From positions 3,782,001 through 3,846,000 of the forward strand of contig JAUSZU010000001.1 of assembly GCA_030817875.1 (NCBI GenBank): a stretch of 64,000 nt of DNA, written 5' to 3'. Below, in pieces: positions 1 to 11,700 of the stretch (position 1 is the stretch's first letter; each line of letters begins with the position of its first letter). Source of the stretch: Flavobacterium sp. W4I14 (GTDB lineage: Bacteria; Bacteroidota; Bacteroidia; Sphingobacteriales; Sphingobacteriaceae). A model generated the notes under the pieces. The model did no database searches and had not been told where the DNA came from. It saw only the letters and a program-made list of their open reading frames with translations. The position numbers and the translations under genes are program-made.

Positions 1-1896
1 CTGTATTGATGTTGCTGCTGCCAATGGCGTTTCGATCACTGGCCCCGATTCGCGATAAAGGGTATTGGGCTGCATAAAACGATCGAACAGTTCGTTTAAC
101 CATTGGTAGGCCATATCACCGTTTTCCATGCCTGCGTAAATAGAAGCAGCGCCACTGAAAGAAAATCCTGCAAGCGCATTCTTGTACATAAGCCAGTTTT
201 TCAAAGACAAACTGATCAGTTCCTTATTTTCTGGCTGTTCCCAATTCACGAGGTTATATGGATAAATCATCAGTAAATGTGAATAATGCCTGTGCGAGCT
301 ATTTAATGGCACATCTTTGCCGATTAAAAAACCAGTATCTCCTACAGGAAAAGCCGCCAGGTTTTTCAATATCAGGCTCCATTTACCGGCATCTGCATCT
401 TTCAATTGTTGCTCCCCATTCACCTTAATTAAGGTTTGCAGGGCCCAGCTTAAACTCGATAGGGTATAGTTTGCATCTTCTACGTTTTTGTATTCAGGAG
501 AGTGAGACATTGGAAAATGATAAATCCCTTTCTCATCTTGTTTAAGCTGATGGATTAAAAAATTTGCCGATCTTTTCAGTAAAGGGTAAATTTTAGTACG
601 GAGAGTCTGCTCATCTTTGGTATAGGTGTAATATTGGTAATAATAATATAACATCCAGGTAAGGTTTGCAGGCTCAAAAGTCCCCTTGCTTATTTCTGCG
701 TCAGTTATTGGACTTACCAGATCGTAAGAAGAGCTCCTGCCTATGGCAGCTGCATCATTACGCCATTGCACCGGAACATTATTGATTAAACTTTGCCGAT
801 GAACGTTTAAAGATTTAAACAGCGATTCGCCGAGTTCTAAATGGTTGGCGGTAAAAATTGGAGAATAAGTAAGCTGGGTATTTAAATTCCACCAGATGGC
901 CGGCCAGGGCGTTGCAGCTGTCCACGGCCCCATTAAGTCGGCAATGGGTTTATCTGCACGGGTAATCGAGGCGAGTTTATAAAGCTGTATCCAATAAAAA
1001 TTTTCCATGCGTTTATCGGGCAGGGCAACAAAACTCTGCTGATAATAACGGTGCCACCAATTGCGGTGTGCAGCAATACTTTCTTTATCGGCGTTAAAGT
1101 TTTTAAGGTTATTTAAGGCTTCCTCTGTTTCATCGAGGCTATTATACCCATCATAGCCTACACTTACAAGCAGTTTGCCCGAACTGGCATTGCCATTAAT
1201 TTGATAAGCCGTGGTATAACCACCATTATTGAGTAAAGGTTGATTACAAAAAGTATAACCGTTATCAATAGTCATTTTTACAGGAGGATTTTCAGGGTAG
1301 TTTGCAGGTTTATCTGTTGGGTAGGCCTGAAGGTACCTCGGGCTGATACTTTTACCAGGGTTCCATTCCCAGCCTGAAACTTTTTCTTGCTGCATTGCAT
1401 CAAGCGAAACGCTAATTACATTTTGATTGGCAGCAACAAAGGCTGTAAACGAGATTGTTCCCTTTGTAGTGGATATACTTCCTTTGGCTTCGGCATTGTA
1501 AATATCAAGTTCTATTTTAGCACTAGTTATTTTACCCTCGGTTTTAAGCGTAAAATAACCGATAGGCAAGCGCGATTGGGTATACAGTTTACCAGCGCCG
1601 GGCATTAGTTTCTCACGGTGATCCACCACATCGCTCCTGCCGATGTCGAAACGGATTAAACTATCGTTTTCCTTATAAATATTGGTACCGAGCAGCCCGT
1701 TACCCAGGATAATACCACTGTAATAATCTTTGCCAAGGTTATCCCACTTTAAATTTTGCCTGGCCATAAAAGCGGGCCAGTTTACCTCACTGCCTGGTAT
1801 TTGAGCTACACAAACAATGAACGGCATCACTAAAAAAGGTGCCAATAGGCATACTTTCAGTATGCTGCAGGTATATTTTAATTTTTTAAACGGCAT
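1..1896 (-). CDS. GH95-like glycoside hydrolase, C-terminus cut by window edge
   Basis: The frame is open from an ATG at 1896 to the window edge, giving 632 visible residues and no stop. It starts with a basic, hydrophobic leader ending near VCVAQ, so export is expected. Landmarks fit the six-hairpin glycosidases of the GH95 (alpha-L-fucosidase/alpha-L-galactosidase) type: an N-terminal beta-sandwich region, a WNLNTQ segment near residue 335 that matches the paired catalytic Asn-x-Asn of GH95, SHSPEY near 462 where the family has its general-acid Glu, and HRHYSHLLMIYPY near 540. Known GH95 enzymes act on fucosylated or L-galactosylated glycans; the exact linkage cannot be read here. It is the last visible gene of the SusC/SusD cluster, about 130 nt behind the frameshifted susD, and is probably co-transcribed. 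The family call is fairly safe; substrate is not. Confidence 0.75.
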   Translation of the reverse strand, partial: MPFKKLKYTCSILKVCLLAPFLVMPFIVCVAQIPGSEVNWPAFMARQNLKWDNLGKDYYSGIILGNGLLGTNIYKENDSLIRFDIGRSDVVDHREKLMPGAGKLYTQSRLPIGYFTLKTEGKITSAKIELDIYNAEAKGSISTTKGTISFTAFVAANQNVISVSLDAMQQEKVSGWEWNPGKSISPRYLQAYPTDKPANYPENPPVKMTIDNGYTFCNQPLLNNGGYTTAYQINGNASSGKLLVSVGYDGYNSLDETEEALNNLKNFNADKESIAAHRNWWHRYYQQSFVALPDKRMENFYWIQLYKLASITRADKPIADLMGPWTAATPWPAIWWNLNTQLTYSPIFTANHLELGESLFKSLNVHRQSLINNVPVQWRNDAAAIGRSSSYDLVSPITDAEISKGTFEPANLTWMLYYYYQYYTYTKDEQTLRTKIYPLLKRSANFLIHQLKQDEKGIYHFPMSHSPEYKNVEDANYTLSSLSWALQTLIKVNGEQQLKDADAGKWSLILKNLAAFPVGDTGFLIGKDVPLNSSHRHYSHLLMIYPYNLVNWEQPENKELISLSLKNWLMYKNALAGFSFSGAASIYAGMENGDMAYQWLNELFDRFMQPNTLYRESGPVIETPLAAATSIQ

Positions 1897-2023
1897 TTTT
1901 CATTTGATTTCGTTTCAATAATAAATTTTAACCTTAAAAAAAGCCACCAAGCTAGGCAAGGTGGCCCCAAACTAACGATACTAACCATTTTTTTATCAGA
2001 TCGAACTGATGTTTCTTTATTTT

Positions 2024-3767
2024 CTACCAGCCTGGATTTTGGATCAATGCTGTATTTTTTGCTATTTCTGAAGCCAACATTGGAAATAAACCATAATTGG
2101 CAGGAAAATGATGTTCGCGCACATCTACATATTCGTAACTATAAGTATTACCCGTTTTAGTTATTTTAACGCCTCGTATTGGCTTTTCAAAATCAACCGC
2201 AGCTGTTTTCCATCTTCTGGCATCCCACATACGGTGTTCTTCCATAAACAATTCTATATCGCGTTCTTTTTGAATAATGGCCCGCATTTCATCTTGTGTT
2301 GCATCGGCCTTAACTCCATAATTACCATCTGTACCTGCGGTAATACCAGCACGTTCTCTTATTTTTCTTAATTGGGCATACACTTCAGGTACTGGTCCGC
2401 TATATTCATTAAGTGCTTCAGCATAATTCAATAAAATTTCTGCATATCGAATCAGTCCCCAGCATCGCTCACCGTTTCCTGTAGAATTTTCTAAAAGATA
2501 TTTACGGGGAAAGTAGCCTGTATTAAACCCAAGCGGGCCACTCACAGCATCCGTTGTACCAGAACCTACATAAGTATTTACCGGAGCAGCATTATTACCA
2601 CTTAAAATCCATGGGGCACCGTTATAAATGACAGAATTGGCAAAGCGCGGATCACGGTTGGCGTAAGGATTGGCCGGATCGTATAAAGAACCCGCTTCAT
2701 TAATCGCTTTCCCGTTAATCATCGGAAACTTATCTACTGTTTGCTGACTTACCGTAAAGGCATAACCACCAGATCTGCTTTGTGGCAGCAAAAAAGATTC
2801 AAACTCACGTTGTGCACCTCTCATTGCAGCAAACAGGTATTCGCTGTTTACCCGCATCTGAAAAACCTTATAAAAACCATATCCGTTTCTATTGGTTGTA
2901 CCGCTTGGCGTACCGTTATCTACATATAAAGAATAGTTACCGGCATTGATGATATCTAATGCCGCATCCGCAGCTTTTTTCCAGCGTTCTTTATCGTAAG
3001 CGGCATAACCTGTTAAATTGTGTACTTCGCCGGATGAGGCTAATTGGCCACCATTAAATAAAGGACTTGCGGCATACAATAAAACACGCGATTTTAATCC
3101 CATGCAGGTTCCCTGCGTAATGCGCCCGTAATTTTGAGGCAAAATGGTTACATTGGTTGGTAAATCTGCTTTCGCGGCTTCGCATTCTGAAACGATATAA
3201 TTTACACACTCCTGATAAGTAGATCTTTTTAAATTAAAATCCTCGGTAATATCGTAAACTTTATCGCCAAGTAATGGTACACCTCCAAAAGCCCTGATTA
3301 ATAAGAAATAATACCAGGCCCTTAAATATCTGGCTTCGGCAATCATGCCTTTTTTAGTTGCAGCACTTAACGGCGCTCCACCAATATTTTGCAGAAGCAC
3401 ATTCACCCTTCTGATATTTTGATAAGGAACCGACCACATGCCGGTAAAATCGCTGTTGGTTGAGCTTTTAGATACCAGCCCCAAAAGCAATAACAACTGC
3501 CGAATTTTGGGTACCGTTGTAACGGCCGGCAACGCCTTCATCAGCCGCACCTGCATGCCCACCAGCATCCAGGTATTGGATATCATATTGAAAACCAACT
3601 TGCTGATAAATACGCGTTAAAAACGCCTGGGTATTAATACTATCGGCAAAAGTGGTTTCTTCGTTTAAGGTAGTTAATGTGCTCTCATCCAATAAGCCTC
3701 CTTTTTTACAGGAATAGCTGATGATGATAAGCGCAAATAAGGCTATGATAGAAATTTTCTTTTTCAT
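2024..3767 (-). pseudogene. SusD/RagB-type nutrient-binding lipoprotein, frameshifted
   Basis: Two overlapping frames together make one SusD. The first (3767-3468, 99 aa) has a lipoprotein signal ending in ISYSCKK and the SusD N-terminus, then stops. The second carries the rest up to the stop at 2024, including RRVNVLL, YLRAWYYFLLIRAFGGVPL and the C-terminal NPGW ending typical of SusD. Homology passes from one frame to the other within about 3470-3500, where runs of T and G (CTTTTGGGG on the coding strand) precede the stop; one extra base, or a net loss of two, would explain it. SusD proteins sit on the outer face of the outer membrane, capping the SusC channel and binding glycan. The partner SusC lies 11 nt upstream. 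As it stands the product would be a 99-aa fragment unless the shift is a sequencing error or is bypassed. Confidence 0.8.
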
Positions 3768-3778
3768 GATCGCTTTAA

Positions 3779-6700
3779 TTAAAATGTAACATTTAATCCA
3801 AGATTATAAATACGCTGTGTTGGATAAACACTGATTACCGTAGTGGTACTGTTTCCATTTTCGGGATCTACCTGATAAAGGTCTGTTACGTTGGTCCAGG
3901 TAAGCAGGTTATTTCCATTGGCATATAGTCTTATCGCCGAAAGGTGAAGCTTTTTAGCCAATGCGCTTGGAAATAGGTAACTGATTTCTGCCGTTTTTAA
4001 ACGCACATAATAATTGTCTCTTGTCCAAAAATCAGAGAAATTATTTGTGGCATTTGGAAAATTGGTTACCGCATTGCCACCCAATCGTGGAAAGATAGCT
4101 GTGGCAGCTGTTTCCGGTGTCCAGCGTTGCAAATGTATCGGCTGATAGTTCGAGTTCCCTGGCGTAATCGTTTCTGAGTGGAAACGGGTACTATAACCGT
4201 AAGAGCCTTGAAAAAATACATTCAGGTAAAAGTTTTTATACCCGAAATTAAAGTTTGCACCATAGGTTGTGTTTGGCAGATTTGGTTTGCCAATCACTCC
4301 TTTATCGGTATCGTCAATAATTTTATCGCCATTCAAGTCCTGATATTTCATATCGCCGGGCCCAACAGCCGTTGTTGGTTTGGCCACATTAGGATCTGCA
4401 ATTTCTGCTGCAGTATAAAAACCTAAAAAGTGCCACCCAAAATATTGCCCAATCGGGTTACCTGTTGCCGCTAACCAAGGGTAAGCAGGCTGTGCTTCAT
4501 CCTGATAGAGGATTTTATTCTTCGCATAAGAGAAAGTTAACCTAACACCAGCAGAGAAATCGTTAATTTTTTCGTTATAGCTTACCTCTCCATCAAAACC
4601 TCTGTTGTTTACTTTACCCAGGTTAACCGGTGGTAAACCTACCCCAATAGTAAAAGGAACACTTTGTCTGGTGGTTAAAATATCGTACCTGTCGTTGTTG
4701 AAATAATCAGCAGTAATTTTAAGTTTACCTTTAAACATGTTCAGGTCAACACCCACGTCAAGTTTCTTTTCTTTCTCCCAGGTTACATCCAGGTTTCCTA
4801 AACTACCTTCGGTAATTCCGTTATACGAGGTAGGTGATGTGCCAAAATTGTAAGAACCCGAGCCTAAAGTATATAACTGAAGGAATTTTTTCGCACCACC
4901 AATATCATCTGATCCCACCATACCATATGATGCCCTGATTTTAAACAGATCTATAAATTTGATATTGTCTGAGAAAAACTTCTCTTCAGAAATATTCCAA
5001 CCTATTGATGCCGCAGGGAACCAGCCTTTGGTTTTAGAACCGGTAAAACGGTCGGTACCATTGTAGGCAGCATTAAATTCAATCAGATATTTGTTTTTGT
5101 AATCGTAACCACCCCTTAAGGTTGTTCCTGTAATTACTGTTGGTACACCCGGACCTTGATTGGCATCAGCCGTTGTGGTTGAATTAATTACACGGTTATC
5201 GTTGTACAAAACCAAACCATACACACGGTGGTCGCCAAAATTACGATCATAGTTTAGAGATGATTGTGTGCTTAAGGTGCGGAAAATACTGGTATTGCTA
5301 TACCCAGCTGCAAATGGTGGTGTACGGTATTGCGTAGCATTTAATGGCAGATAAAGCCCTGTAGCCGAATTATATAAATAATATGGCAAAGCGGTTCTAC
5401 TTGCACTTACGCTATAACTTTGGGCACTTGCGTACGATAATAATACTTTCGCTGCTAATCCAGGCGTTATAAAATCTAACTTCTGACTGGCGCTCGAAAC
5501 AATATTCAGGTCATTATCAAAAGTTCTCGAATATCCTGACTCTGCCAAACGGCCGATAATACTGGTATTTGCATTGGTTAATAAAGGATTATATGGATAC
5601 GAGCCATTTGGATTGGTAACCGGGAAAGCCCAGGGCGGTAAATAACCACCGCTATAAATTTCGCCAACGATACCGTTTCCATTTGCATAATAGGCGTTGC
5701 CCTGTTGCGAATTAAAAGGCTGGTTGGTTTCGCCGAAGCGTCCGGTTAAATCTAAACGGATACTTAAGGTTTTGGTTGCCTGAATATCTAAGTTCGATCT
5801 AAAATTATAGCGCTTGTAATAGAAATTACTGTTTACACCATTATCCGAACTAAAATCCCTAACATTACCGTTCTGCCATAAATAACCTGCCGATACAAAA
5901 TATTTTACACTCTCTGTACCGCCCTGAAAATCGAGATTTTGCCTGGTAATCATCGCGCCCGGTTTAAAAATGGTTTTCCACCAGTCAATATCCGGATGCC
6001 CATAAGGATCGGTATGATCCCGGTAAGCGGCCAAATCTGCCTCAGTTGCGAAAGCTTTGTTGGTTAAATCGCCCGAATTCCTTAGTGCTTCATTGTTCAG
6101 TAATTTAGCCTCGTATGAATTTAAGAATTCAGGGGTATTTACATCCATCTGATAACCTGCCTCTGATTTTAAATTAATCCGTGGCTTACCTGCTAATCCT
6201 CTTTTGGTCGTAATTACCAGTACGCCATTAGCACCTTTAATACCGTAAACGGCAGTGGTTGAGGCATCTTTTAAAATGGAAACAGTTTCTACTTCATTAG
6301 GATCAATATCAGAAACCTGGTTATAATCATATTCCACATCATCAACAATAATTAACGGAGAGGTACTCCCCGCGTAGGTACTTACACCACGGATAAAGAA
6401 AGCTGCTCCATCTGCCCCTGGCTGGCCACTTCTCTGTTGTGAAGTAAAACCTGGTAACCGGCCTGCAAGCGTATTCTGGATACTCGCACTTGGGTTTTGC
6501 TTAATTTCTGATGCCGAAATAGAACTGATTGCCCCCGTATTGGTAATTTTCTTTTGCTTACCAAAACCAACAACCAAAACTTCATCTAAGCCTTTGGTAT
6601 CGGCCTTTAAATTGATGGATACGACTGTTTTTCCAGCTACGTTAACCTCCTGGTTTAAATATCCGATTGATTTAACAATAAGGGTTTTTGAGGTTCCCTT

Positions 6701-6889
6701 TAAGGTAAATTGAAATTTACCTTCGCCATCGCTCACGGCACCATTGTTGGTTAAGCCCTTCTCTACAATTGTAGCACCGGGCAAGGGGCCCGAATTGTCG
6801 ACTACAGTTCCTCTAATAACCGTTTGCGCCAAAGAAATACCGGGCAAAAGGATAAAAAGGATTAATAATTTATATAATATTTTTTGCAT
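3779..6889 (-). CDS. SusC/RagA-type TonB-dependent outer-membrane receptor
   Basis: About 1036 aa from the ATG at 6889; an ATG at 6907 adds only six residues before the leader, so the inner start is preferred. Order of parts: signal peptide ending GISLAQ, carboxypeptidase-like regulatory domain (VIRGTVVDNSGPLPGATI), a plug with ILKDASTTAVYG and GANGVLVITTK, then a long barrel ending in LGLNVTF with a terminal aromatic residue. This is the SusC architecture: a TonB-energised channel that imports oligosaccharides through the outer membrane with a SusD lid. Its partner is the frameshifted SusD just downstream, so this pair may be non-functional or may borrow another lid. It is the second SusC of the cluster, 41 nt behind the first SusD. 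Confidence 0.95.
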   Translation of the reverse strand: MQKILYKLLILFILLPGISLAQTVIRGTVVDNSGPLPGATIVEKGLTNNGAVSDGEGKFQFTLKGTSKTLIVKSIGYLNQEVNVAGKTVVSINLKADTKGLDEVLVVGFGKQKKITNTGAISSISASEIKQNPSASIQNTLAGRLPGFTSQQRSGQPGADGAAFFIRGVSTYAGSTSPLIIVDDVEYDYNQVSDIDPNEVETVSILKDASTTAVYGIKGANGVLVITTKRGLAGKPRINLKSEAGYQMDVNTPEFLNSYEAKLLNNEALRNSGDLTNKAFATEADLAAYRDHTDPYGHPDIDWWKTIFKPGAMITRQNLDFQGGTESVKYFVSAGYLWQNGNVRDFSSDNGVNSNFYYKRYNFRSNLDIQATKTLSIRLDLTGRFGETNQPFNSQQGNAYYANGNGIVGEIYSGGYLPPWAFPVTNPNGSYPYNPLLTNANTSIIGRLAESGYSRTFDNDLNIVSSASQKLDFITPGLAAKVLLSYASAQSYSVSASRTALPYYLYNSATGLYLPLNATQYRTPPFAAGYSNTSIFRTLSTQSSLNYDRNFGDHRVYGLVLYNDNRVINSTTTADANQGPGVPTVITGTTLRGGYDYKNKYLIEFNAAYNGTDRFTGSKTKGWFPAASIGWNISEEKFFSDNIKFIDLFKIRASYGMVGSDDIGGAKKFLQLYTLGSGSYNFGTSPTSYNGITEGSLGNLDVTWEKEKKLDVGVDLNMFKGKLKITADYFNNDRYDILTTRQSVPFTIGVGLPPVNLGKVNNRGFDGEVSYNEKINDFSAGVRLTFSYAKNKILYQDEAQPAYPWLAATGNPIGQYFGWHFLGFYTAAEIADPNVAKPTTAVGPGDMKYQDLNGDKIIDDTDKGVIGKPNLPNTTYGANFNFGYKNFYLNVFFQGSYGYSTRFHSETITPGNSNYQPIHLQRWTPETAATAIFPRLGGNAVTNFPNATNNFSDFWTRDNYYVRLKTAEISYLFPSALAKKLHLSAIRLYANGNNLLTWTNVTDLYQVDPENGNSTTTVISVYPTQRIYNLGLNVTF

Positions 6890-6930
6890 AACATGTATGG
6901 TTATCATTTAACAAATTTTAAAATCTCCAA

Positions 6931-8628
6931 TTACCAACCTGGGTTTTGTGTTAAGTTTCTGTTCTTGTTCAACTCACTGGTTGCAATCGGATAACGATAC
7001 ATTTTAGAAGCATCGAAAGATACATTGAGCGCATTTGTTCGGGTATAAGAGAACGAGCCATCTGTATTTTTAATAATCTGCATGCCATGCAAAGTGCCAT
7101 TCAATACCGTTCCTGCAATTTTCCATCTGCGTATATCCCAAAAACGCTGCTCTTCAAAAGCCATTTCCACCCTACGTTCGTGCCTGATGGCTTCTCTCAT
7201 TTCGGCCTGGGTCATAGTAGTTTTTAATCCATGTTGATAACCTACTGTACTGCCTATTGCAATACCCGCCCTTAACCTTAAAGCCTTCAATTGGTTAAAA
7301 GCTTCAGCCCTGTTTACGGTATTATCTGCCGCTTCGTTCATCGCCTCGGCATAATTGAGCAAAATCTCTGCATACCTGAAAATGGGGAAGTTGTGTGTTT
7401 GATTGCTGTAAACTGACGCACTTTCAAAAGTTTCGTTCAAAAATTTACGCATGTAATAACCAGTTCGGGTTTGTACGTTTACCGCACTTCCTGGTCTGTC
7501 TAAACCGCCATCGTAAGTTTGGACTATTCTATTTAACCATTTTGCATTATTATGAAAAATAGTCCTGTAAAACCTCGGATCTCTGCCTGTGTAAGGGTCT
7601 GCAGCATTATAACCCGATGCCGGATCGCTAATTGCTCTTCCGTTGCTCATATCAAATGCATCAACCAGCTCTTGGGTTGGGCTGGTGTAACCAGAGCCCG
7701 ATGCATTGGTAGCGGTATAACCTACAGGTGCATTCCTGGTCTCCAGATCGAAAGTTACCGCCCGCTGGTAGGCAAGAATAACCTCACTATTTTTTCGTGT
7801 GTTAAAAACTGAAGTATAAGCCGCAGTTAATGAAAATATATTCAGGTTCATTACATCTTTAGCGGCCTGCGCTGCCGAAGCCCATTTGGTTAAATCGTTG
7901 GTTGGATTGTTCAATGGACTGGCATCGTACAATAAAATCCTTGCTTTTAAGGCAAGTGCAACACCCTGGGTAACCCTTCCGTAATCTTCATCAGCAGCCA
8001 GCGTATTATCGGGTCTGGCGATAGCCTTTAAAGCGTCGCATTCATCAACCACATATTTAACGCACTCGGCGTAGGTGCTTCTAGGTAATTCGATATTATC
8101 ATTAAATCCTAAAACCTTATCACCCATTAAGGGTACGCCGCCAAAACGTTTAATCAGTTCGAAATAGGCAATTGCCCTAAGTATTCTCGCTTCTGATTTC
8201 CAGTACACTTTTAATCCCTTTTGATTTAAAGGCACCACATCGATATTGGCCAGGAATATATTAGCCTTTCTAATGGTTCTGTAATTATTGTCCCATGAGT
8301 TATCTATGTTAGAAGCTGTTGCATTAGAGGAAGCAGAAATACGGCCGTTAACAAAATACTCGATGGTACTTGCTGGCGACGAACTAATCGCATCATCAGA
8401 TGCAGCATCTAATACATCATTACCAATTCTATTGTATCCATTTGGCAGATAGGAATAAATATCAGCTAAAAATGTTTTAGCCTGTACCCCCAGCGAGTCT
8501 GTTTTATCGAAAACGTAAGTAATATCCTGACTGGTCGGCTCTGTTTCATATAATGGTTTCTTACATGCCGAAAAACCAATGATGGTAATGGCTAAAACAC
8601 CAACTATTTCTTTTATCTTAATTTTCAT
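6931..8628 (-). CDS. SusD/RagB-type nutrient-binding outer-membrane lipoprotein
   Basis: 565 aa from the ATG at 8628, chosen because it places the signal peptide (MKIKIKEIVGVLAITIIGFSACKK) at the N-terminus with the lipobox FSAC at Cys19; the frame is open 20 codons further but those residues look like leader. SusD hallmarks: RKANIFLANID, AYFELIKRFGGVPL, a TPR-like helical core, RHERRVEMAFEEQRFWDIRRW and the terminal NLTQNPGW. The protein should be anchored in the outer membrane facing outward and bind the target glycan together with the SusC encoded 122 nt upstream. Intact, unlike the second SusD of this cluster, to which it is clearly paralogous. Confidence 0.95.
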   Translation of the reverse strand: MKIKIKEIVGVLAITIIGFSACKKPLYETEPTSQDITYVFDKTDSLGVQAKTFLADIYSYLPNGYNRIGNDVLDAASDDAISSSPASTIEYFVNGRISASSNATASNIDNSWDNNYRTIRKANIFLANIDVVPLNQKGLKVYWKSEARILRAIAYFELIKRFGGVPLMGDKVLGFNDNIELPRSTYAECVKYVVDECDALKAIARPDNTLAADEDYGRVTQGVALALKARILLYDASPLNNPTNDLTKWASAAQAAKDVMNLNIFSLTAAYTSVFNTRKNSEVILAYQRAVTFDLETRNAPVGYTATNASGSGYTSPTQELVDAFDMSNGRAISDPASGYNAADPYTGRDPRFYRTIFHNNAKWLNRIVQTYDGGLDRPGSAVNVQTRTGYYMRKFLNETFESASVYSNQTHNFPIFRYAEILLNYAEAMNEAADNTVNRAEAFNQLKALRLRAGIAIGSTVGYQHGLKTTMTQAEMREAIRHERRVEMAFEEQRFWDIRRWKIAGTVLNGTLHGMQIIKNTDGSFSYTRTNALNVSFDASKMYRYPIATSELNKNRNLTQNPGW

Positions 8629-8750
8629 CTGTTTATAATTTGTTTTTAATGGTGATGATTGCCAAAGGCATCCCTTTGAGCCGATCATGATTGCAGAATT
8701 TCCCTGAACGCGGTGAACTTATCTTCATGATTTTTCATATCAACCCAGCA

Positions 8751-11700
8751 TTAAAATTTAACATTTAAACCAGCGTTAACCACTCTTTGCAGCGGATAAC
8801 CATTTCCATAAACCTCAGGATCTACCCTATCGTAAGCCGATAATGTAACCGCATTTACCGCATTTACAAAGAAGCGGATAGAGGCGAGTTTTAGCTTATT
8901 GGTTAGTGGCTTGGGTAATGTATACCCTAATTCAATGTTTTTTAATCGTACATAACTTCCATCGTGCAGCCAGTATGATGAGGTGGCCTCGTTATTCGGA
9001 TTTGAACCAATAGTTAAGCGCGGCTGCGTGGCAACGGCTGCTGTAGCAGGTGTCCATCTTCCAAGGTTTTGTTCAAAGGCCTGCCCTAAGCCATTGTTCT
9101 GGAATGCCCATTCTGTAGAACCCGACACATAAACATAGCGGTTTTGAACACCTTGTAGCAATGCAGAAAAATCGAAACCTTTATAGCTGAATCCTAAATT
9201 CACACCATAAAACCAGATTGGATTATTGTTTTTGAGCGACTGTATATCAAGCTCGTTGATAGTGCCATCATTGTTTAAATCTTTGTATTTAATATCGCCT
9301 GGTACTGGGCTGTAGCCTTGTATTTTCGCACTGGAGTTAATCTCGGCCTGGTTCTGAAATAAACCATCGGCTATATAACCAAAGGTCTGATCTTCGCGCT
9401 GTCCGGTTCTAACCATCCATGGGTATGGCCTATCGATTTCATCCTGATATTGAATGGTTTTTTGGAGTGAGAAAACATTTGGCGCAATGTAATAATTAAA
9501 GTTGCCCACATTGTTGCTGTATTTCAGATCAAACTCTACACCCGAATACCTGCTGATTCCTATATTTTCTGCAGGATAGGCAGTGCCCAATAATGCCGAA
9601 CTTCTTCCCCTGGTTTGGATCAGATCAAAATTCTCATTATTGAAATAATCGGCAGCTATAGACAGTTTGTTGTTAAACAAGCTTGCATCAATGCCCAGGT
9701 TATATTGGTTTGCCTTCTCCCAGGTAATTTTTGGATTAGCCAATGTACCTTCTACTGTTCCGGTAATTGCCGTTGGCGTAGTACCATAATTGTAAGAGGC
9801 ACCTGTTACATAATATTGTTTATATGCAAAATAACCAGCATTTGCATTACCGGTATAGGCATAATTGGCTCTTACTTTAAGTGCATTTAACCATCTGGTA
9901 TCTTTTAGAAAATCTTCTTTAGCAATATTCCATCCTAAGCCAAAGCCATAAAAGAAACCAAAACGGTTGCCCTCTTCATATCTATTTAAGCCGCTATAAC
10001 TTAAAGCAACCTCGGCCAAATACTTTTCTTTGTAGTTATAATCTACCCTTCCCGATAAATTGCTGAAGATCATCGGGATCTGGTTGGCCGTTTGCGCACT
10101 TTGCGAATTGTATTTTAAAAGTGCATTAATGCTATGGTTACCATAGGTTTTATCCAAGCCTGCAGAAAAATCAACAAATAAATTTCTGCTCTGACCAGAA
10201 TTGGTAGAAAGATTAATTTGCTGACCATCTACACCGAATTTCTGATATGCATCAGGGTTGATACTCGCCAGCTTGTAAACAGCATATTGTTTCGTACGGA
10301 TAATGTTTTCTGATACACTCGTATTAAAACTGGCCAGGGCTTTTAACCATAAACCTTTGGTCACATTATCCAGCGTTTTCCGTAAAGAGATATCAGCAGA
10401 AACATCGCGCGTACTGTTGTAAAAATAGCCTGAGCGTGTAGTTGCGCCCCACAAATTGGTTTGATAATCGGAACTACCAGCCAGCGAGCCATTGGGATTA
10501 AAAACAGGATAGGCATTATTTGGCGTAGCTGCCAATTGTGCAAAAATATTATTCCCGCCAAAGTTCGATAAAGTTGTTCCAGTAGTAAAAATGGCTGTAT
10601 TGGCACCTGCTCCACCCGGCTGATTGCCATTTTGTATGCGACCAAATAAGTTTAAGTTTAACAAAGTGGTTGGCGTAATATCAATATCGATATTGGTACG
10701 GACCAAATACCTTTTGTAATCGGTATTGGTACTGTAAGGATTTTGATCATCCTGTTTAAGAATCCCACTCTGATTAAGGTAATCTACATCAAGAAAATAC
10801 CTTGTTGAGTTGCCCCCTCCATAGGTATTTAAATTATAGCGGCTAAAAACAGTATTTGGTTTTAAGATGGTTCCGTACCAATCTACATCAGGATGAAATA
10901 CAGGGTCTGATCCGTTTGCCCATGCATTTAAATCAGCTGCGCTAAAACGTGGTGCTTTACCATCATTCGCCAGGGCTTCGTTGTACAAAGTTGCATAATC
11001 AAAAGCACCGAGAGCTTGAGGCAATTTAATAGCCGATTGCAAACCTGCCTGAGCCGTTAGCGAAATCCGCTGCTTTCCAACCTCTCCCTTTCGTGTGGTT
11101 ATCATCACTACACTGTTAGAAGATTGCTGTCCCAACATTACAGTAGATAAACCATCTTTTAGAATGGTAACCGATTCTATTTCTTCAGGATCGATAGAAG
11201 GATAATCTCTCGGCACGCCATTTACCAAAACCAATGGTGTATTACCCCTAACGGTAATACTTGTTCCATCAGCACCTGGCCTACCGCTGCTTTGTAGCGT
11301 ATACAAACCTGCAAGCCTGCCCGATAGGGCATTATTTATTCCTGCTACCGGAACCTTAATTAAATCGTTGTTATAAACGGTCGAGGTAGATTGTAGATTG
11401 CTTGTTACGCTTTGCTCGCCATACAATATTGGTGTGGTAGCCTGGCGCTTCTGGTTTTCGCCTAAACTAACATTCAATAAAGCCTGGTTTGCCTCTACTT
11501 CTTTCACTAAATAGCCGTTAAGCGTAAAGATTAAAATATCTCCTTCTACTGCGCTAATTTTATACTTCCCATTCTTATCGGTAGAAACACTAGTGCCTGT
11601 TTCTTTAATCGAAACCATTACCCCAAATAATGGATTCCCAAAATTATCGGTCACCGTTCCCGTTACTTCCAACCTATGGTTTTTAGTAAACCCAATTTTG

